A model generated the notes under the pieces. That model saw nothing but the letters and a program-made list of their open reading frames with translations, had not been told where the DNA came from and made no database searches. A stretch of 64,000 nt of DNA. It comes from Aestuariibius violaceus. Lineage in GTDB: Bacteria > Pseudomonadota > Alphaproteobacteria > Rhodobacterales > Rhodobacteraceae. This document shows, piece after piece, positions 15,174 through 24,480 of this stretch. The stretch lies in NCBI RefSeq assembly GCF_040779325.2, contig NZ_JBFONT020000005.1, forward strand, positions 124,001-188,000. The letters are read 5' to 3'. Position numbers and translations under genes: made by a program. Every line of letters starts with the position of its first letter. Within the stretch, counting starts at the first letter, position 1.

Positions 15174-17348
15174 ATGGTGAGCGCAGAAAGAATCGATAGA
15201 AGCGACGGCAAAGACGGATTTGCCGATGAGCTGCCCCCCGGCACCACGTTGATGCATGGGCAGTATACGATTGAGCATTTTCTGAACGCTGGCGGCTTCG
15301 GGATTACCTACCTCGCCAAGGACAGCCTCGACCGGAAGATCGTGATCAAGGAATGCTTCCCCAGCACGTTCTGCCGCCGCAGTCGGACGATCGTGCAGGC
15401 GCGGTCGCGCGCCCACCAGGCGGAGCTGAAATCGATCGTCGATCTTTTCGTGCAGGAGGCGCGGAGCCTGGCCAAGCTGGCCCATCCGAGCATCGTGGGC
15501 GTTCACCAGGTCTTTGAGGACAACAACACCGCCTACATGGCGCTCGACTTCGTCGAAGGCGCGGACCTTCTCGACCGGCTGGAAGGCGAGGGCGAGCCCC
15601 TGGAGCCTGCCGTCATCGAGGAGATGGTGCGCAAGCTTCTGGATGCGATCGGGTTCATCCACCGGCAGGGGATGCTGCACCGGGACATCTCGCCCGACAA
15701 CATCCTGCTGAACAAGAAGGGCAACCCGGTTCTGATCGATTTCGGCGCCGCGCGCGAGCAGGCGACCCGGGCCAGCCGGGTGCTGTCGGCGATGCGCGTG
15801 GTGAAGGACGGATACTCTCCCCAAGAGTTCTACATCCAGGGCAGCGAGCAGGGACCGTCGAGCGATCTGTATTCGCTCGCGGCGACCTTTCACCACGTCA
15901 TCACCGGCGACGTGCCGCCGAACAGCCAGGCGCGCCTGGCGGCGATCGCATCCGGGGCGAAAGATCCGTATACGCCGCTTCTGGGGCGGTTCCCGGATTA
16001 CAAGGACGGTTTCCTGGCCGCGATCGACACGGCGATGTCGGTGCTGCCGAAAGACCGCCTGAAGTCCGGGCGGGACTGGCTTGCGATGATGGACCGCACG
16101 GACGGGGTCGACGGCACCTCTGCCGTGATCCTGTCGATGATCAGCGAACAGGCGGCGGAGGCCGAGGCGGAAGCGCAGGCCGCGCGGATGGCGGAAGAGG
16201 CCGCCATGGCAGCAGAGGCCGAGGTGAAGGCCCTCGAGCGGGCCGCCAAGAGGGCCGAGGACGAGGACAGGCCGATCAGCCGCAAGCTGAAGGCGATTTC
16301 GGAGGCCGATCCCGATTTCGACCGGCTGGCCGAGGATTTCGACGACGCCGCGGAAGCCGTCAAAGTCGCGCAGGCCGCGCGGTATCCCGACGGCGAGATG
16401 CAGGCGACCCCATCAGGTGGGCGGAAGCTGGTGCTTTACGGATCGGTTGCCGCAGCGGCGCTGGTGGCGGTTCTTGGGGTGTCCACCCTGTTGCGCGGCG
16501 GCGACGACGACCTGTCGGCGCAAAACGAGGTGGCGCTGTCTGCCCCGGAGCAGGTCGCGGCAACGACGAGCGAGGCGCCCGCGGACGCGCCGGACGCATT
16601 CGTGGCATCGAACATCGCCGCGGTGTCGAGCACGCCATCGGTATCGTTCGAGCTGGAAGAACCGGCCCCCGAGGCAGAGATCGACGCGGTGGACGCGGCC
16701 GTGGCCGAGGCCCTGCGCCAGGGCGGTGTGGTCGAAACGGCGCTGGAGATGCTGCCCGATCCCGCGGACGAGGCAAGGTCATCTTCCGTGATGTCGACCT
16801 GGCTGATCGATCTGCCCTTCACCGTTTCGGCAGAGGGCGAGATCAGCGCCGTGGATGCCGGTGCGCCCGACTGGGCGGCGCGCGGGACCGATATCGTGGC
16901 GGTGAACGGCGTGTCGTTCACCGGTGCGGAGCCGCTGAGCCGCGTGGCGGTCGATACGCTGAACCTTGACGGTCAGGCCGAGGTCGAGGTTGCCTTCGAT
17001 CTGGGCGCCGGGGGTGCCGCGGCGCCGGTCGTGGAAAGTGCAGTATTCCAGGTGGTTCGCGAGACGTCACTGTCCAACGGGACACGGTTTGAGACGCGCT
17101 ATGGCGGCGAGACCTGGGTGACGCGCCTCGTCGCGCTGCCGGAGGATGCGCGAACTGACATTAAGGTTGGTGACGTTCTCATGGTATACATGCCGACAAG
17201 CGAGCGGATCGCGGAGAGCGACAGCATCGCCGAAATACTGGATCGCGAGATCGCGGCGGGCATCCGCCAGGTGCCTTTCGCGGTCATGAGAGAGGGTTCG
17301 ATGTGGGTCGTTTCCCTCGACCTGCCGACAGAGAGCCTCGAGAACTGA
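15174..17348 (+). CDS. Membrane Ser/Thr protein kinase with extracytoplasmic PDZ-like tail
   Basis: A 724-residue Hanks-type kinase, probably the signal input of the following operon. The kinase domain spans about residues 30-305: glycine loop LNAGGFGITYLAKD, ATP-anchoring Lys59 in VIKE, catalytic HRDISPDN (Asp171) and DFGAA (189-193). The usual Lys of HRDLKPEN is Ser here. An alanine/glutamate-rich coiled segment (about 320-400) leads to one transmembrane helix (about 418-442, then LLRGGDDD). An extracytoplasmic part follows whose later portion (about 555-720, with WAARGTDIVAVNGVSF) looks PDZ-like. It is followed by FHA and PP2C genes, the usual partners of such kinases. The start is ATG 15174, with only a weak ribosome binding site; GTG 15177 is possible. 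Confidence 0.92.
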   Translation: MVSAERIDRSDGKDGFADELPPGTTLMHGQYTIEHFLNAGGFGITYLAKDSLDRKIVIKECFPSTFCRRSRTIVQARSRAHQAELKSIVDLFVQEARSLAKLAHPSIVGVHQVFEDNNTAYMALDFVEGADLLDRLEGEGEPLEPAVIEEMVRKLLDAIGFIHRQGMLHRDISPDNILLNKKGNPVLIDFGAAREQATRASRVLSAMRVVKDGYSPQEFYIQGSEQGPSSDLYSLAATFHHVITGDVPPNSQARLAAIASGAKDPYTPLLGRFPDYKDGFLAAIDTAMSVLPKDRLKSGRDWLAMMDRTDGVDGTSAVILSMISEQAAEAEAEAQAARMAEEAAMAAEAEVKALERAAKRAEDEDRPISRKLKAISEADPDFDRLAEDFDDAAEAVKVAQAARYPDGEMQATPSGGRKLVLYGSVAAAALVAVLGVSTLLRGGDDDLSAQNEVALSAPEQVAATTSEAPADAPDAFVASNIAAVSSTPSVSFELEEPAPEAEIDAVDAAVAEALRQGGVVETALEMLPDPADEARSSSVMSTWLIDLPFTVSAEGEISAVDAGAPDWAARGTDIVAVNGVSFTGAEPLSRVAVDTLNLDGQAEVEVAFDLGAGGAAAPVVESAVFQVVRETSLSNGTRFETRYGGETWVTRLVALPEDARTDIKVGDVLMVYMPTSERIAESDSIAEILDREIAAGIRQVPFAVMREGSMWVVSLDLPTESLEN

Positions 17349-17405
17349 TACGAAACTGGCCGCGGGGGGACGCGGACCTGACCGGATAGCAGAAGGACCG
17401 ACGTT

Positions 17406-18323
17406 ATGAAGTTCATTCGCCAACTCATCTCACGGAAGAGCAACAGCTCTGACTTCGACAAGGGGCGGAAAAACGGCCTCGTTGGCGCAGCCGAGCCGAA
17501 GCTGACCGACAAGCCCAGCACGATCTCGGTGGGCAGCCAGCGGCCCGTCGCCGATGCCCTGAAGACGTCGGACACGCCGCCGGTTCAGGAAGAGCGGTCG
17601 AGCGATCTGCTGAACAAGCTGAGCACGGAAATCGAGCAGAAGACGGCAGCGAAGGCGTCACCGCCCAAAGCGGCAGCTCCGTCGGCCCGGCCAGCGGCGA
17701 AACCGGCCAAGCCGGCGGCCAAGAGCGCGCCGATGAATATCTGGGATCTGGAAGGCGATGACCTGGACGCTGGCGAGGCGAAGGCCGAACAGCCCGTCGT
17801 GAGCGTGCCGAAGCCCGTCGCGGGGCGCAGCCAGCGCCGGCCTGGCCGGACGAAGACCCGCCTGATCGGGTTTGAGAAGTCGGAAGGCACCGTCGTCGAC
17901 CTGTTCGACCCGACCGCGACGGTCGTCACCAGCGGCCGGTCGCAGTTTCCGGTCGGCTGGATCGTCGTCACCGACGGCCCGGGCCGGGGCGAGGCATTTG
18001 CCCTGAAGGCGGGCATGTCCCAGATCGGCCGCGGCGAAGATCAGACCGTGCAGCTGGATTTCGGCGACATGGCGATCTCGCGCACCAACCACGCCGCGAT
18101 CGCCTACGATCCGGAGACCCACAAGTTCCTGCTGGGCCATGGCGGCAAGTCGAACATCGTGCGCCTGAACGACAGCCCGGTGATCTCGACCGAAGAGCTC
18201 AAGAACGGCGACATGATCCGCATCGGGGAAACCACCCTGCGGTTCGCCCGGCTGTGCGATGAGACATTCAACTGGTCGGACAAACCGAACTCGAAGGAGA
18301 GCGACGATGTGGCGATCGCCTGA
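17406..18323 (+). CDS. FHA domain-containing protein
   Basis: A 305-residue soluble protein. Residues 1-150 are Lys/Ala/Pro-rich and look disordered. The C-terminal part (about 180-285) is a forkhead-associated domain with the phosphothreonine-binding core IGRGEDQ, ISRTNHAAI and a strand series ending in GDMIRIGETTLRFAR. FHA domains bind phosphothreonine. Lying between a Ser/Thr kinase and a PP2C phosphatase, this protein is the probable reader and substrate of the kinase; several Thr in its N-terminal region could be the modified sites (inference). The start is ATG 17406, 57 bases after the kinase stop. It overlaps the phosphatase gene by 17 bases. Confidence 0.92.
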   Translation: MKFIRQLISRKSNSSDFDKGRKNGLVGAAEPKLTDKPSTISVGSQRPVADALKTSDTPPVQEERSSDLLNKLSTEIEQKTAAKASPPKAAAPSARPAAKPAKPAAKSAPMNIWDLEGDDLDAGEAKAEQPVVSVPKPVAGRSQRRPGRTKTRLIGFEKSEGTVVDLFDPTATVVTSGRSQFPVGWIVVTDGPGRGEAFALKAGMSQIGRGEDQTVQLDFGDMAISRTNHAAIAYDPETHKFLLGHGGKSNIVRLNDSPVISTEELKNGDMIRIGETTLRFARLCDETFNWSDKPNSKESDDVAIA

Positions 18324-19386
18324 ACCCCGCTTTGACGTCGCCTCGGCGATCGCCCAGGGCGGTCGCGACTACCAGGAAGACGCGATTATCACCGACTTCC
18401 CGTTCGGGGCCGAAAGCGGCGTCGCGGTTCTGGCCGACGGCATGGGTGGCCATGCCGCGGGCGACGTGGCGAGCAAGATCGTCGTGACCGAGGTCTTCAG
18501 CGAACTGAAGTTCCAGAGCACGGAGATGATGGAGGATGAGCGCATCATCCCCGACGTGATGGCGCGGGCCGCGATGGTGGCCAATGACGTCGTCCGGTCG
18601 CATGTGATGGACAACCCCGACACGCGCGGGATGGGGGCGACGATGGTCGCGCTGGTCCTGATCGAGAACCGCCTGTTCTGGATGTCGATCGGCGACTCGC
18701 CGCTTTACCATTACCGGAGCGGCAAGCTGCATCAGCTGAACGAAGACCATTCGATGGCGCCGCAGATCGATTACATGGTGCAGGCCGGATTGCTGGACGC
18801 CGAAGCGGCCCGCAACCACCCCGACCGCAACTGCCTGACCTCGGTGATCCTGGGTGACCGGATCGCGCGGAGCGATTGCCCGGGCAAGCCGTTCGAGCTG
18901 AAGCTGGGCGATATCGTCGTCGTGTCGAGCGACGGGCTGCAATACCTCGAAGAAGAGCGGATCCGGAAGATCCTGCACAAATACCGCCGCCGCCGGAGTG
19001 CGGAGATCGCGGGTTATCTTCTGGAAGCGATCGAGGAGCTGGCCGATCCGGATCAGGACAACGTGTCGTTCTCGGTCATCAAGATGAACCACATGAAGGC
19101 GATCCAGCGCCCGATCACCCGCAAGCCTGCGGATTACGTGGAATCGATGCCTGCGGCCACGCGGCTTGTCACCGGCGATATCGGCGCCGCGGTCGAACCG
19201 GGCGAGGCGGCCCCCGCAGAGGCGGCCGTTGTCCAGGCACCGCCGGTCTTCGCCTCGGCCCAGGCCGAAACGCCGGGCCCGGAGGACGAGGCCGAAGAGG
19301 TTGCCGCGACAGAAGAGGCGGTTGAAGAGACGAGCGAAGTGGAGGAAGATGCACCTGCGTTGAAAGTCGCGGGAGGCGCAAGTTAA
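18307..19386 (+). CDS. PP2C-family serine/threonine phosphatase
   Basis: A 359-residue metal-dependent phosphatase that should reverse the action of the upstream kinase. The PP2C core spans residues 7-255: GGRDYQEDA, the metal-binding ADGMGGHAAGD, GMGATMVALV, SIGDSPLYHY, VVSSDGL and DNVSFSVI. A tail of about 90 residues rich in Ala, Glu and Pro follows and looks disordered. I start at ATG 18307, which has AAGGAGAG before it; the frame is open to 18259 inside the FHA gene. Its last base is shared with the start of the next gene, indicating one transcript. Confidence 0.94.
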   Translation: MWRSPEPRFDVASAIAQGGRDYQEDAIITDFPFGAESGVAVLADGMGGHAAGDVASKIVVTEVFSELKFQSTEMMEDERIIPDVMARAAMVANDVVRSHVMDNPDTRGMGATMVALVLIENRLFWMSIGDSPLYHYRSGKLHQLNEDHSMAPQIDYMVQAGLLDAEAARNHPDRNCLTSVILGDRIARSDCPGKPFELKLGDIVVVSSDGLQYLEEERIRKILHKYRRRRSAEIAGYLLEAIEELADPDQDNVSFSVIKMNHMKAIQRPITRKPADYVESMPAATRLVTGDIGAAVEPGEAAPAEAAVVQAPPVFASAQAETPGPEDEAEEVAATEEAVEETSEVEEDAPALKVAGGAS

Positions 19387-20738
19387 TGCAGAGGCGATCG
19401 GATGACGAAATCCGCATCGCCCTTGAAACATCCCTCAAATCAGGAACGCTGCCGGCCAAGCTGAAAGAGCAGTCGCAGCAGGCCTATAACCGGATCACGC
19501 AACCGGTGCGCATTGCCGTGATGGGCTTGCCCAAGAGCGGCAAGACGACACTGCTCAACCTGCTGGTCGGCGATACCGTGATCCCGATCGAGGCCGAGTT
19601 GCCGAGCTACACGATCAGTCGTGGTGAGACGGAGCGGGCTGTCTGCACCCTGCGCGACGGGTCGGAGAAGGTGTTCGAGACGATCGACATCCCCGAGATC
19701 ATGGCCGAGGGGCCGGTCTACATCTCGTTCGAGATGGATCTGCCGGCGCTTGAAAAGATCTCGGTGCTGGAAGTCGTGATGGGGCCGGAAGTGGCGCATC
19801 GGCGCCGGGCGATGGCCTGGGCGGCGCGGCGCGCGGATATTGCGCTTTGGTGTTCCCAGGACTTCGACGAGGACGAGTTCGGTCTGTGGACCGGGATGCC
19901 GGACCGGATCAAGGACCATGCTTTCCTCGTCGTCACCAAGGCGGACCTTTTTGCGGGTGACGGGTCCTTGGAAGAGCGGCTGGGCCGGATGGCGGATGTC
20001 GCAAGCGACGATTTCCACGGCATTTTCCCGATCGCGACCTTGCAGGCCCTCGACGCGCGGGCGCCCGACGGGTCGATCGACAAGGCGCGGATGGTGTCGA
20101 GCGGGGGGCTGCCGCTGATCTCGGCCATCCTGAAGGTGGTGGAGCTTGGGCGCCAATCGGCGTTCGACAAGGCAGAGATGCTTCTGCGGCAATCGGTCGA
20201 GAAGACGACGCCGCCGACCGAATTGCCGAAGGAATTGAAAGAGTTGATCGCCGCCACGTCGAAGCGCAAGCGGGCGGAGCGCGAGGCGGCGGAAGCGGCG
20301 GCGCGCGGCGAGGATGCGCCGAAGCTGCCCAAGGCGAAGATCGTTGCCACCGAGGACGCGCCGGCCGCCGAGCCGACCGCCCCCGACGCGCCGAGAGAGG
20401 ACAAGCTGCGGCCCGAGACGCGCGAGCTGTTCCAGAATGTGGTGTCTCATGTCGCCGAGCGCGGCGCGGAATTGAGCGCGGACGTGCCTGATCTGGGCGA
20501 TGCGGCAGGCGAGACTTTGCTGAACGAGGCGATCGAGATCGCCCAATGGCTGGCCGACTGTCTGAGCGAGCAGAGCGGGATGGGCGACGATGTGGTCGAC
20601 AGCGCGACCGACATGGCCCTTGACGCAGCGGACCTTTTGCAGTTGATGCAGCTGGAAGATGGGGGCGACGCAGCGTCCGAAGCGTTGACGGTGCTTTTGC
20701 AGTTGAAACGGGATTTACAGTCCCAGCTCGCTGCATAG
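19386..20738 (+). CDS. TRAFAC/dynamin-like GTPase, first of three
   Basis: A 450-residue P-loop GTPase. Walker A (G1) is GLPKSGKTTLLN at residues 47-58 and the G4-type base-specificity motif is TKAD in LVVTKADLF. A clean DxxG (G3) is not visible; the region LEVVMGPEVAHRRR stands in its place, as seen in divergent members. The C-terminal 200 residues are Ala/Glu/Lys-rich and then helical, ending in a leucine-rich segment. It shares one base with the phosphatase gene and is followed by a 147-base gap. The neighbouring kinase, FHA and PP2C genes suggest phospho-regulation. The cellular substrate is unknown. Confidence 0.8.
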   Translation: MQRRSDDEIRIALETSLKSGTLPAKLKEQSQQAYNRITQPVRIAVMGLPKSGKTTLLNLLVGDTVIPIEAELPSYTISRGETERAVCTLRDGSEKVFETIDIPEIMAEGPVYISFEMDLPALEKISVLEVVMGPEVAHRRRAMAWAARRADIALWCSQDFDEDEFGLWTGMPDRIKDHAFLVVTKADLFAGDGSLEERLGRMADVASDDFHGIFPIATLQALDARAPDGSIDKARMVSSGGLPLISAILKVVELGRQSAFDKAEMLLRQSVEKTTPPTELPKELKELIAATSKRKRAEREAAEAAARGEDAPKLPKAKIVATEDAPAAEPTAPDAPREDKLRPETRELFQNVVSHVAERGAELSADVPDLGDAAGETLLNEAIEIAQWLADCLSEQSGMGDDVVDSATDMALDAADLLQLMQLEDGGDAASEALTVLLQLKRDLQSQLAA

Positions 20739-20885
20739 AATTATTGCGCGATCTTAAATGATCGCCAATCGAGGGACACAATTGCGCCCTCTTTTCGCTT
20801 TATCGACTGTCGACAAAGCCAGTTCGGGGGTGAGGTTTGTCGACCGTTTCGCATGCCGGACGAGCCCCGGAGAGACTGATCGAGG

Positions 20886-22976
20886 ATGAGCCAAGGGATG
20901 AGAGATCTGAAGGACCAGGACGTCATCGGTAAGCCAGCTGCCCAAACGAACCTGCTGCGGATCGGAATGGAACGGCTCGACGCTTTCGTGAGCGAGATCG
21001 AAGACGTCGAGGATTCGCTGAACACGATTGCCGATATTGGCGGGGCCGATATCGAGAAGAAGACGCGCAAGCTGTCGCGCCAGCTGCGGACGATGAAGCC
21101 CAGCATCGCGATGATCGGCCAGATCAAGGCCGGTAAGACGTCGCTCGTGAACGCGATGATCGGGAAGCCGGAATTCCTGCCTGCCGACGTCAACCCGTGG
21201 ACCTCGGTCGTCACCTCGCTGCATATCAACGCGCCCGACGCCGACGAGGCGCCGATGGCGTCGTTCCGCTTCTTCGACCAGAACGAATGGGATCACCTCG
21301 TCTCGAATGGCGGGCGGATCGGCGAATTGTCGAGCCGGGCCGGCGCCGATGACGAGCTTGAGAAGGTGCGCGAGCAGATCGCAATGATGCGCGAGAAGAC
21401 GAAGGAGCGTCTTGGGCGCAAGTTCGAACTGCTTCTCGGCCAGAAGCACGATTACGGCCATGTCGATAAGGAACTGGTCGAGCGCTATGTCTGCCTCGGC
21501 GACGATTTCGGCGAGCCCGAAGAGGGCGCGGAGCAGCAGGGCCGCTTTGCCGATATCACCAAATCGGCCGACCTCTATATGGAGCGCCCGGAATATCCGA
21601 TGTCGCTCTGCATCCGGGATACGCCCGGTGTGAACGACACGTTCATGATCCGCGAGCAGATCACGATCAACGCGCTGCGCGAAAGCCGCATCTGCGTGGT
21701 CGTCCTGTCGGCGCACCAGGCGCTGACCTCGATGGATATGGCGCTGATCCGGCTGATCGCGAACGTGAAGTCGCGCGAGGTTCTGATCTTCGTCAACCGG
21801 ATCGACGAATTGTCCGAACCGGCGACGCAGGTCGAGGAGATCCGCCAGAGCATCCTTGAGACGCTGGCGTCGAACGATGGCCCGGAAAACCCCGAGATCA
21901 TCTTCGGCAGCGCCTATTGGGCCAACATGGCGATGACCGGCGACCTGCACGAGATCGTCGAGGACAGCGCGGGTGCGATGTTCAACTGGGCCGAGGTGGC
22001 CCTGGGCGAGGATGCCGATACGCTGTCCCCGGCCGAGTTGGTCTGGCAATTGTCCGGCATGCCGCATCTGTTGAGCGCGCTGGCCGAACGGGTCATCGAA
22101 GGCGATGGCGGCGACGCGCTGAGCGGGATCAAGAAGAGTGCCCTGAACCTCGTGGGCGGCCTGATGACGACGAGCCAGGTCGTGTCCATGCGGCTTGACA
22201 GCGGTGAGATCGCCCCGCTCGACAAGGGCGCTCTGGAAGAGCGGCTGAAGGGGATCGAAACGTCGAGCCAGGAGGCTTTGACGCAGCGGCTGGACAAGGT
22301 GGTGGCGCAGTTTTCGACCCGGATCGAGCAATCCCATCGCCGGTTCCTGGACCGGGCACTGGAATCGCTGATCACCCATCTGGAGACCAAGGGCGAAAAC
22401 GAGATGTGGCAGTACAGCCCGAACGGGCTGCGGATGCTGCTGCGGTCGAGCTATCAGGTGCTGCGCCGGAACTACACGACGGCCTGCGAGCAGGCGTTTG
22501 CTCAGGCGGCGGAGGATATTGCGGCAACCTATACGGATGTCTGCGGCGTGTCCGTCGACGGCTTCTCGATCACCCCGCCCGATGCGCCCAATGTGCCGGC
22601 GCCGGTGTCGCTGGGCCAGACCATCGCTTTGGACCTGCAGACCGCCTGGTGGAAGGGCTGGTGGCAGCGCCGCAAGGGCTACCGCGCCTTCGCGAGCAGC
22701 TTTTACGAGCTGATCGAGGCGGAGACCGCGCCGATCATCGAAGAGCTGCGCGGCCAGCAGACCGAAGCGATCCGGGCGAGCGCGATGCAGGTTCTGGGCG
22801 AGTTCGTCGCGGAGCAGCGCGATATCCTGACCGGCATCAGCGACAAGGCCGATGTCAGCGTCGAGGAGCTTCAGGGGCTCTTTGGTGTGACGGCCCAGCA
22901 AGAGCGTGACAGCCTGCTACGCTTGATCTACGAAGAACTGGGCGGCGCAGAGATGCCGGAGCCCGTCGAGGCGTAA
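20886..22976 (+). CDS. Dynamin-family large GTPase, second of three
   Basis: A 696-residue protein resembling bacterial dynamin-like proteins, which bind and remodel membranes in a GTP-dependent way. The GTPase domain has G1 GQIKAGKTSLVNA (from residue 78), a G2 Thr within NPWTSVVTS, G3 IRDTPGVND and G4 NRIDEL. Helical regions flank it (about 25-70 and 400-690), with a Trp-rich stretch near 565-580 (TAWWKGWWQRRKG) that could touch membrane. The start is ATG 20886; ATG 20898 is an in-frame alternative. It is followed after five bases by the third GTPase gene, so the two are probably translated together. A pair of unequal dynamins is known in bacteria and often forms a hetero-oligomer. Confidence 0.88.
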   Translation: MSQGMRDLKDQDVIGKPAAQTNLLRIGMERLDAFVSEIEDVEDSLNTIADIGGADIEKKTRKLSRQLRTMKPSIAMIGQIKAGKTSLVNAMIGKPEFLPADVNPWTSVVTSLHINAPDADEAPMASFRFFDQNEWDHLVSNGGRIGELSSRAGADDELEKVREQIAMMREKTKERLGRKFELLLGQKHDYGHVDKELVERYVCLGDDFGEPEEGAEQQGRFADITKSADLYMERPEYPMSLCIRDTPGVNDTFMIREQITINALRESRICVVVLSAHQALTSMDMALIRLIANVKSREVLIFVNRIDELSEPATQVEEIRQSILETLASNDGPENPEIIFGSAYWANMAMTGDLHEIVEDSAGAMFNWAEVALGEDADTLSPAELVWQLSGMPHLLSALAERVIEGDGGDALSGIKKSALNLVGGLMTTSQVVSMRLDSGEIAPLDKGALEERLKGIETSSQEALTQRLDKVVAQFSTRIEQSHRRFLDRALESLITHLETKGENEMWQYSPNGLRMLLRSSYQVLRRNYTTACEQAFAQAAEDIAATYTDVCGVSVDGFSITPPDAPNVPAPVSLGQTIALDLQTAWWKGWWQRRKGYRAFASSFYELIEAETAPIIEELRGQQTEAIRASAMQVLGEFVAEQRDILTGISDKADVSVEELQGLFGVTAQQERDSLLRLIYEELGGAEMPEPVEA

Positions 22977-22981
22977 ATCGC

Positions 22982-23944
22982 ATGAGTGGGGCAACGATGC
23001 ACAGGATCGGCGACGGATCCGGCGCGGCGCGCAAACCGCGCATCGCGCTGATGGGCGAATTCAGCGCGGGCAAGAGCACGCTGTCGAACCTTCTTTTGGG
23101 CGCGCGGCCCTTGCCGGAAAAGGTGACGGCGACGCGCCTGTCGCCGGTCTGGCTGGCCAAGGGCGACGACCCGGCCTATCGCGAGACGACCGATGGGTCG
23201 CTCGAGCATGTGTCCTTGGACCATCTCGAAGGGATTCCGGTGGAAGAGACGCGGGTGATCCGCATCTTCCTGGAGGCGGATATCCTTGATGTCTGCGACC
23301 TGATCGACTTTCCCGGCATTTCCGACCCCAATATGTCGTCCGACGTGTGGCAGCGGATGCTGAGCGAGGTGGATGCCGTTCTCTGGTGCACCCACGCGAC
23401 GCAGGCCTGGCGGCAAAGCGAGGCGGGCGTCTGGTCGGGCATCCCGGAAGAGGTTCGCAAGCGCAGCCTTCTGCTGGTCACCCGGTTCGACAAACTGACC
23501 ACCGATCGCGACCGCAAGCGCGTTCTGAGCCGTGTGATGCGCGAGACGGAGGGGCTGTTCGCCCATACGTTCCCGATCTCGCTGACCCAGGCCCTGGCCG
23601 CAGGCGAGGACGACGCGAAATGGGAGGCGAGCGGCGCGGCGGCGTTTGCCGATCATCTGATCGAGATGGTGGTCGAACTGGCCGCCTTCATCGAGGACAA
23701 GCCCGAGAGCATCTATCAATGGGCCGAAGCCGGCGGACCATCGCAACCGTCGAAGCCGAAGTCCCAGGTCAAGCTTCACCGCCCCGCGGCCATGGGCATC
23801 GCCCCCAAACGGGTCGAGCCGCAAGGCGAGCGCACGGAACGGCTGTCCGCCGAGGATGCGTCGGGACGGCGCAACTACATCCAGGCGGTCGCGGCAAGGT
23901 CTACCGAGGAAGGCGCGACGCCGACCGAGGAAACCGAGAGCTGA
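22982..23944 (+). CDS. Dynamin-like small GTPase, third of three
   Basis: A 320-residue GTPase with G1 GEFSAGKSTLSN (residues 25-36), a G2-region Thr in VTATRLSPV, G3 IDFPGISD and G4 TRFDKL. The fold resembles the GTPase head of dynamin-like proteins, but the long helical stalk is missing. The C-terminal 80 residues are low complexity and basic (KPKSQVKLHRP). It has the pattern of a short partner of the large dynamin encoded five bases upstream. The start is ATG 22982; ATG 22997 is an alternative. Confidence 0.85.
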   Translation: MSGATMHRIGDGSGAARKPRIALMGEFSAGKSTLSNLLLGARPLPEKVTATRLSPVWLAKGDDPAYRETTDGSLEHVSLDHLEGIPVEETRVIRIFLEADILDVCDLIDFPGISDPNMSSDVWQRMLSEVDAVLWCTHATQAWRQSEAGVWSGIPEEVRKRSLLLVTRFDKLTTDRDRKRVLSRVMRETEGLFAHTFPISLTQALAAGEDDAKWEASGAAAFADHLIEMVVELAAFIEDKPESIYQWAEAGGPSQPSKPKSQVKLHRPAAMGIAPKRVEPQGERTERLSAEDASGRRNYIQAVAARSTEEGATPTEETES

Positions 23945-24058
23945 TTGCCACATCAAGCGCCCCTCGGGGTTGATTGATGATCAGCCGGTGCAACTGGCCT
24001 TTCAAAGAGTGTGCAGATGACGTATTCGGTTGGATGACCAACGCCCCCGGCGGAGACA

Positions 24059-24439
24059 ATGAGCCTTTCGGACGAATTGGATAGCCTGCGTGCCTCATTT
24101 GCGGCCTGCGAAACCGTTGCGTTCGCAGACCTGTCGTCGCGCATGGTGTTGGTGACGAGCAGCGAGCGGACCCTGCGGCAAGAGGCGCTGGACGCGTTAT
24201 GCGAAGAGGCCGGGTTGCTCTTCGAGGGGCCGAAGGGCGGCGATCCGATCTTTTCCAGCGAGGATGGCGCCGATACGGCGATCTTTGCGACGCATGACGG
24301 TGTGGATGTATTCCTTCGCGCAGCTTCGGAACCGACGGATGTTCTGTGTTGCCGGTGCGGCGCCGATATCGACGTGGCGGCGTTCGTCACCGAAGCGCGG
24401 GCACAGCTGGAGAAGATAAGTGGAGGCACCGAGTCCTGA
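24059..24439 (+). CDS. Conserved-looking hypothetical protein, possibly roadblock/LC7-like
   Basis: I do not recognise this 126-residue acidic soluble protein with confidence. The first 60 residues (LDSLRASFAACETVAFADL, then SRMVLVTSSE) alternate helix and strand in a way that recalls roadblock/LC7 proteins, which regulate small GTPases; this is only a fold guess. A pair of cysteines (LCCRCG) lies near residue 97. It follows the three GTPase genes by 114 bases and precedes another unknown gene by 41 bases, so it likely belongs to the same unit. The start is ATG 24059, with GGCGGAG upstream. Confidence 0.7.
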   Translation: MSLSDELDSLRASFAACETVAFADLSSRMVLVTSSERTLRQEALDALCEEAGLLFEGPKGGDPIFSSEDGADTAIFATHDGVDVFLRAASEPTDVLCCRCGADIDVAAFVTEARAQLEKISGGTES

Positions 24440-24480
24440 CCGCCGGTCGGGACGCGCGCGCAAGGCATCAAGACACCGAC

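Noticed and set aside
15174..19386. A type VI secretion regulatory module (PpkA/Fha/PppA)
   Set aside because: The three protein classes match, but no tss, hcp, vgrG or clpV gene is anywhere in the window and the partners are GTPases.
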